Part shown: positions 59,997-64,000 of the stretch, one piece after another | Layout: the number at the start of each line of letters is the position of its first letter | How positions within the stretch are numbered: position 1 is the first letter of the stretch | NCBI GenBank assembly: GCA_907163375.1 | Contig: CAJQUW010014340.1 | Location: 1 to 64,000, forward strand | Direction: 5' to 3' | DNA: 64,000 bases | From: Prostheceraeus crozeri | Taxonomy: Eukaryota > Platyhelminthes > Polycladida > Euryleptidae | Made by a program: the position numbers and the translations under genes | Notes under the pieces: generated by a model | Databases searched by the model: none | The model's input: only the letters and a program-made list of their open reading frames with translations | Told to the model about the DNA's origin: nothing

Positions 59997-60434
59997 GACC
60001 GTTCCAGGACACCATAAAATTCAAAAAAATAGTATCTTTAAAAACGACTAAATTTATCAATTTATGTCATTATTTCAGGTTTTTAAGACCTAAATTCATG
60101 AATTTAGACCGTTCCAGGACACCATAAAATTCAAAAACATAGTATCCTTAAAAACGACATAAATTCATGAATTTTGTTCCTTTTTCAGCTTTTTAAGACT
60201 TTAATTCATAAATTTAGTCCATTTACAAAGTACCATTTTTTGAAAAATTGGTATCTTTAAAAACGACATAAATTCATGAATTTTGTTCCTTTTTCAGCTT
60301 TTTAAGACTTTAATTCATAAATTTAGTCCATTTACAAAGTACCATTTTTTGAAAAATTGGTATCTTTAAAAACGACATAAATTCATGAATTTGAACCCTT
60401 TTCAGGTTTTTAAGACCTAAATTCATAAATTTAG
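59997..60434 (+). repeat. Tandem array A, ~110-bp period, four units
   Basis: Unit starts are near 59997, 60107, 60216 and 60325. Each unit contains TATC(T/C)TTAAAAACGAC, CAG(G/C)TTTTTAAGAC and an AAATTCATGAATTT-type palindrome. The first two units start with GACCGTTCCAGGACACC, and the third and fourth with a diverged GTCCATTTACAAAGTACC. The array lies just outside the Polinton genes and may be part of the element's terminal region. Confidence 0.92.
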
Positions 60435-60507
60435 GCGTTTTTAAAAATACCCAATTTTTCAAATTTTTCAAAATCTCAAGTGTGTGATTATGACATTTTT
60501 CTTGCTC

Positions 60508-60905
60508 AAATCATGACCGTTCCAGGACACCGAAAATCATAAAAGTTAAGAATCTCAAATTTGAGATTAAGATCATTTTTCACCTTTAAAATCATGAACG
60601 TTCCAGGACACCGAAAATCATAAAAGTTAAGAATCTCAAATTTGAGATTAAGATCATTTTTCACCTTTAAAATCATGACCGCTCCAGGACACCGAAAAAA
60701 TCAGAAAAGTCAAGAATCTCAAATTTGTGAATTACAATTTTCACCCCCAAAATCATGACCGTTCAAGGACACCGAAAATCATAAAAGTTAAGAATCTCAA
60801 AATTTGAGAATTACAATTTTTACCTTGAAAATCATGACCGTTCAAGGACACCGAAAATCATAAAAGTTGAGAATTTCGAATTCATGAATTTTATCCATTT
60901 TTCAG
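60508..60905 (+). repeat. Tandem array B, ~80-bp period, five units
   Basis: Units begin near 60508, 60589, 60669, 60749 and 60828 with AATCATGACCGTTCCAGGACACC, written here in pieces: AATCATGA, CCGTTC(C/A)AGGACACCG. The first two units contain the perfect 18-base palindrome AATCTCAAATTTGAGATT, which decays in later units. The array shares the GACCGTTCCAGGACACC core with array A although the rest of the unit differs. Confidence 0.93.
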
Positions 60906-61209
60906 GTTTTTAAAATATGAGATAACTAAAATTATGTGACTAAAAATATTTCTTTAAGAATGTAACACAATCTCTCACAATACCTGTTATTGTTACTGGT
61001 TTGCACTCTGATGAACCTCCCAATTGTAGGGAACAGCTGATACCCGCATGCTTCTGGCATTCCTGAACCATTGAATTACAGAACAAGCAGCTTTTACCCG
61101 TATTAAAGATTAAAATGATGTGGAATATATTGCAGCATGTAGGAAGTAAGACTTCATTTTACAATTCCATTAATCATAACTAGTGACTGTTTTCTTTCTT
61201 CATTGCAAA

Positions 61210-61815
61210 ATGCCAAAACGTACTGCCGCGGAAGCTTTTTCGTTTTACATGCCGATTTTACTAAACTTAATTAAAGAAGAGCACAAAGAAACTGCGAATA
61301 AATACTTTGAAGAGTGGAAGTTAGAAATTCAATCGAGAAAGAAGAACAAATTGGACTCTCAAAAACAAGTGGAGGATATTACAGTAAAAATAGAACAGTA
61401 TCTGACCACTACTACAATTCCTCAGTTCAATGTTACAAAAGAACATTTCATTACTATCGAGGATAGTGCTACTATGATTTCAAAACTGATTGCAAGTGAT
61501 AAAGTACACCATGGGTCGTTGCTGAGAAGTGCTGCTTATCAAGGTTATGGATTTAAAAGAATTCTGGAATTGAGTGACAATAAAAAGAACAGATTTGTGG
61601 CAAACTTGGAACTATTTAAATTTTCCTATAACGTAAGTTATTGTTATTTCTTGATGAACTTATCAGATCTAATTCTACCACATGTATTATTTTTAAATTC
61701 ATCAATGCCCATTAGTTTTGTTAGAAAACATTTTAAAGAAATCAAAATTTATATAGAAAAATTGAATCAACCGACAACTATAGAAGAAATGCAGTTTGGT
61801 TCCCAAGATGAATGA
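61210..61815 (+). CDS. Polinton-associated ORF of unknown function, ~202 aa
   Basis: The ATG at 61210 (context AAAATGCC) is preferred over the upstream GTG of the same frame. The product starts MPKRTAAEAF. It has a lysine/glutamate-rich helical first half (about residues 15-70) and a mixed second half with a hydrophobic patch (YCYFLMNLSDLILPHVLF, about residues 145-165). It ends acidic. There is no signal peptide or catalytic motif that I recognise. It lies upstream of and on the same strand as the protease. Polintons carry several poorly conserved proteins in such positions, so a structural or replication accessory role is possible but only inferred from position. Confidence 0.65.
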   Translation: MPKRTAAEAFSFYMPILLNLIKEEHKETANKYFEEWKLEIQSRKKNKLDSQKQVEDITVKIEQYLTTTTIPQFNVTKEHFITIEDSATMISKLIASDKVHHGSLLRSAAYQGYGFKRILELSDNKKNRFVANLELFKFSYNVSYCYFLMNLSDLILPHVLFLNSSMPISFVRKHFKEIKIYIEKLNQPTTIEEMQFGSQDE

Positions 61816-62109
61816 GCATTAACTGTGTTGTTTCACTTTTTAAGATATGTGCAATGTACATACATATTTGATGCATACATATTTATCAAGACTTCTTTAT
61901 AAGTAGTAACGCATTTTGGATTATTTTGAAATGTAATTAAATTTTCTTTTGTTCTCCAGTCTACTGCCATGAGCTCTGCTATTGTACAATTGTGTGATAA
62001 GATTGATTGTTGTATTATTATGTTTGATGCAAAATACACTGCCGTTGTTTTTATTTTTCTGTACAAGAAGTAGACATTATTGCAGTTATTGGAATTTATT
62101 TCCTTTAAA

Positions 62110-62361
62110 ATGAATGATGAAAATCCGACAGTTATACTGAGTAATAATATAGGCGATATATGTCCTCAGGTTAATAACATGACTAAGTTTTTAAAATTAT
62201 ACGGCAAACAAACAACTACGAATTTCGATTTAAATGAGATCGCTAATCAATTGGGAATAAAGAATTTTCACCTATTGATGTGGGATGAAATACTATTGAT
62301 AAAAGATGTGCTAAGCACTAACTCTGCTAATAAACTGATTCCTTACCATATACCTTTTTAA
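62110..62361 (+). CDS. Short ORF duplicating the protease N-terminal module
   Basis: From the ATG at 62110 this frame encodes 83 residues. After an unrelated 23-residue lead it repeats the N-terminal module of the downstream protease gene: FLKLYGKQTTTNFDL and IANQLGIKNFH here against the same blocks with few changes at 62490. The match ends before the catalytic His region, and the frame then drifts to a stop. It is either a truncated tandem duplicate of the protease gene or a separate small protein sharing the module. DNA similarity over about 135 bases favours a recent duplication. Confidence 0.6.
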   Translation: MNDENPTVILSNNIGDICPQVNNMTKFLKLYGKQTTTNFDLNEIANQLGIKNFHLLMWDEILLIKDVLSTNSANKLIPYHIPF

Positions 62362-62489
62362 TTTAGATTAAATTAAATCATCTCAAAATCGAATAAGTAG
62401 TAAGGAAAGTCATCATTATGGGACAGTTTTAAATCAATACCCCCCTTCTGACTTCTAGGGGTCCCTATAAGAAATTTTTTTATTATAAA

Positions 62490-62894
62490 ATGAGCAACAT
62501 AAATGAGTTTTTAAAATTATATGGAACACAAACAACAACGAATTTTGATCTAAAGAAAATCGCAAATCAATTAGGAATAAAGAATTTTCACATATTGATG
62601 AGAGACGAATTACAATTGATTAAAAATAAGCCAACTGTAAATTTCATAACAAATCTTCACACGTCAGACCAAAAAGAAGTACATTGGTCAGCGGGTCATA
62701 GAAATAAAAATGGAGATAATTACTATTTTGACTCATACGGACTTCCACCTACAAACCAAGTCAAAGAATTACTTGAAAATGGAACTTATAATACATTTCA
62801 AATTAAAAAACCAGGAACTACTTATTGTGGTCAATTATGTCTGTATGTTTTTTTTAATTACAAAAAGGAGTACCATTTCTTGATATTGTGTTAG
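62490..62894 (+). CDS. Adenain-like cysteine protease (Polinton PRO), frameshifted near the end
   Basis: The start ATG at 62490 follows an A-rich leader. Residues 6-45 form the duplicated module (LKLYGTQTTTNFDL). The Ulp1/adenain protease core follows: H65 in VHWSAG, D81 in YYFDSYG, Q104 as the likely oxyanion residue and C113 in TYCGQLC, with spacing like adenovirus protease. Such proteases mature virion proteins, so this suggests a capsid-forming ancestor. After residue 124 the frame departs from family-like sequence. One A fewer in the run at 62862-62866 explains it, and the other frame then stays open to a stop at 62918-62920, overlapping the stop of the convergent integrase frame. Confidence 0.82.
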   Translation: MSNINEFLKLYGTQTTTNFDLKKIANQLGIKNFHILMRDELQLIKNKPTVNFITNLHTSDQKEVHWSAGHRNKNGDNYYFDSYGLPPTNQVKELLENGTYNTFQIKKPGTTYCGQLCLYVFFNYKKEYHFLILC

Positions 62895-62916
62895 AATTGA
62901 ATGATAATAATGATAA

Positions 62917-64000
62917 TTAAAAATCACTTCGTTGGAATTCATTTTGATAAAATCGGCCTTTGATATCTTCATCATCTAAATCTTTGATTTCGTAAGTAAT
63001 CGGATAAGTTTGATTTATTTTACAAACTTCAATATCTCTTTAGTCCAATAGCCAACGAAGCCTTTTTCAAATTTATTCTTATACTTAAATATTCTAACTC
63101 TATCCCCAATCTTAAATGTCGGCTTAAGTATCTGCAAATTCGGATTACTCTCATTCGAATAATTCTTCTCGAATATTTTTTTTTCGTATTAAATCAGGGT
63201 CGTCAGAAGCATTCTTTGGGGTTTCTTCAATACCTGAATGAACTTTATTATTGTACTCTTCTACAACTCCTGGTAATATCTTCAACCATTTCTGATTTCT
63301 TTGCTCAGTAAATTTTTTGAATAATTTATTTTTTAACGTCCGATTGAATCGCTCAATTACTACAGCCTTTCCTGCATTTTCAGTTGAATAAACAGTTTCA
63401 AATAGTGGCTGAACGTTTCGTTTATAAAATTCCGACCCTTTATCAACAAACAATTTTTTTGGCTTTCTATTACTTTCTTTAAAGATTTCTTCAAACGCAT
63501 ATTTAACTGATAGACCACTTTTATTTTTTAAAGGCTTTACCCAAGCGTATCGTGTATATAAATCTATAACGGTCAATGCGTATTTATAATCTTTTTCATT
63601 CGGCATATGAATAAGATCAGCACTCCAAATATCATCTTTATTAAATACTTTTACTTTCAATAAATATTTAGGCCTTCTATATTCTTTATGAATTTTGGAC
63701 GCGTAGGTTCGAGCGTTGCTCCCAGACAGCTTTGCTGTCGTTTCATTTGCTGACGGATCAATACCCTGACCGAATAATATTTTAGCTTGTAAAGCTTTCT
63801 TAACAAACATTCTTTCAATTCTTCCTCTAAATGTTGGATTTTGAATACTTTCTAATTCTTGAATCATTTTCCTATCAGCTACATGTCGAGAACTTAGATC
63901 ATGATTTCGATAAGCTAAATCATGCCTGTAAGCTGCGGCATCTACTCTATTTATTGGTTCTTCACCTGGTTTTGGATTATTATTCTCATCTAGTCTTATA
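62917..64000 (-). CDS. PLA2-like segment joined to retrovirus-like integrase (Polinton INT), partial, two frame breaks
   Basis: The minus frame is open from the window edge at 64000 to 63151. The first part (64000-63870) carries the parvovirus-VP1-type phospholipase A2 signature: INRVDAAAYRHDLAYRNHD, with the HD catalytic pair. Without a stop it continues into an rve integrase core with the DDE residues in DIWSADLIH, FVDKGSEFY and VIERFNRTLKNK, followed by YNNKVHS. The SH3-like C-terminal domain (KIGDRVRIFKYKN, INQTYPITYEI) lies downstream after two frame changes: an extra base in the T9 run at 63176-63184 (plus strand) and a missing base near 63031. The stop is at 62917-62919. The integrase inserts element DNA. 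The PLA2-like part would aid membrane passage in a virion. The true start is outside the window. Confidence 0.85.

Larger units (their letters stand above)
61210..64000. mobile_element. Polinton/Maverick-like element, partial
   Basis: The combination of an adenain-like cysteine protease (plus) with a retrovirus-like integrase and a parvovirus-type phospholipase A2-like segment (minus), packed tail to tail, is known from Polintons and the related adintoviruses. The element continues beyond 64000, where polymerase B, ATPase and capsid genes would be expected. The left limit is not resolved. The tandem arrays at 60.0-60.9 kb may be its terminal region. Reading frames are AT-rich and intron-free, unlike the spliced Harbinger genes. 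Confidence 0.85.

Noticed and set aside
62439-62470. ACCCCC...AGGGGT hairpin between Polinton ORFs as a terminator
   Set aside because: The stem is only about five bases. In a eukaryotic element a rho-independent type terminator is not expected.
1-64000. CRISPR arrays, bacterial operons or prophage
   Set aside because: Spliced genes, LINEs, and Harbinger and Polinton elements show eukaryotic DNA. The tandem arrays have no spacer-repeat alternation.

Overview
This is an AT-rich eukaryotic, metazoan-type window dominated by transposable elements. There are no bacterial-style operons. The coding signal consists of reverse transcriptases, DDE transposases and the genes of a virus-like Polinton/Maverick, and the Harbinger genes are spliced at clean GT-AG junctions. 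The mix (CR1/L2-like, RTE-like and restriction-like-endonuclease LINEs, Harbinger, several Tc1/mariner elements, hAT, pogo-like, Polinton) together with frequent AGGCCT-centred words suggests a marine invertebrate, perhaps an echinoderm or relative. That assignment is an inference and is weak. I could not identify any conserved host housekeeping gene.

Layout. 0.1-2.1 kb: decayed minus-strand CR1/L2-like LINE with ORF1 and the endonuclease end of ORF2. 2.1-2.6 kb: a dispersed repeat that recurs at 16.3 kb and, diverged, at 12.9 kb. 3.49-10.78 kb: a three-level nest. A roughly 630-bp element with about 215-bp terminal inverted repeats and an 8-bp target duplication is split by a complete Harbinger transposon (35-bp inverted repeats, TAA duplication). 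The Harbinger is in turn split by a 5'-truncated non-LTR retrotransposon with a YLDD reverse transcriptase and a restriction-like endonuclease (13-bp duplication, A-rich tail, open 565-codon frame). The Harbinger carries a transposase gene (minus) and a MADF/BESS DNA-binding gene (plus) whose exons alternate along the DNA.

11-36 kb: mostly unassigned DNA with LINE 3' fragments (20.6 and 25.5 kb), a hypothetical arginine-rich ORF (22.0-22.5 kb), a long-inverted-repeat MITE (26.4 kb, second copy at 46.6 kb), a Tc1/mariner element with both ends (29.7-31.0 kb) and an RTE-like LINE relic (31.8-33.6 kb). 36.2-38.0 kb: a hAT-type element with an exact 8-bp duplication inside another CAG-ended element. 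40-58 kb: Tc1/mariner relics (40.4, 47.4, 54.2 and 58 kb), a Harbinger end fragment, a hAT relic (44 kb) and a pogo-like short element (56.8 kb).

60-64 kb: one end of a Polinton/Maverick-like element running off the window. Two adjacent tandem arrays (about 110-bp and 80-bp periods, sharing a core motif and containing perfect palindromes) precede an unknown 202-aa ORF, a duplicated module, an adenain-like cysteine protease, and a convergent minus-strand frame joining a parvovirus-type phospholipase A2-like segment to a retrovirus-like integrase. Several frame breaks lie at short homopolymers, so either decay or consensus error in the assembly is possible.
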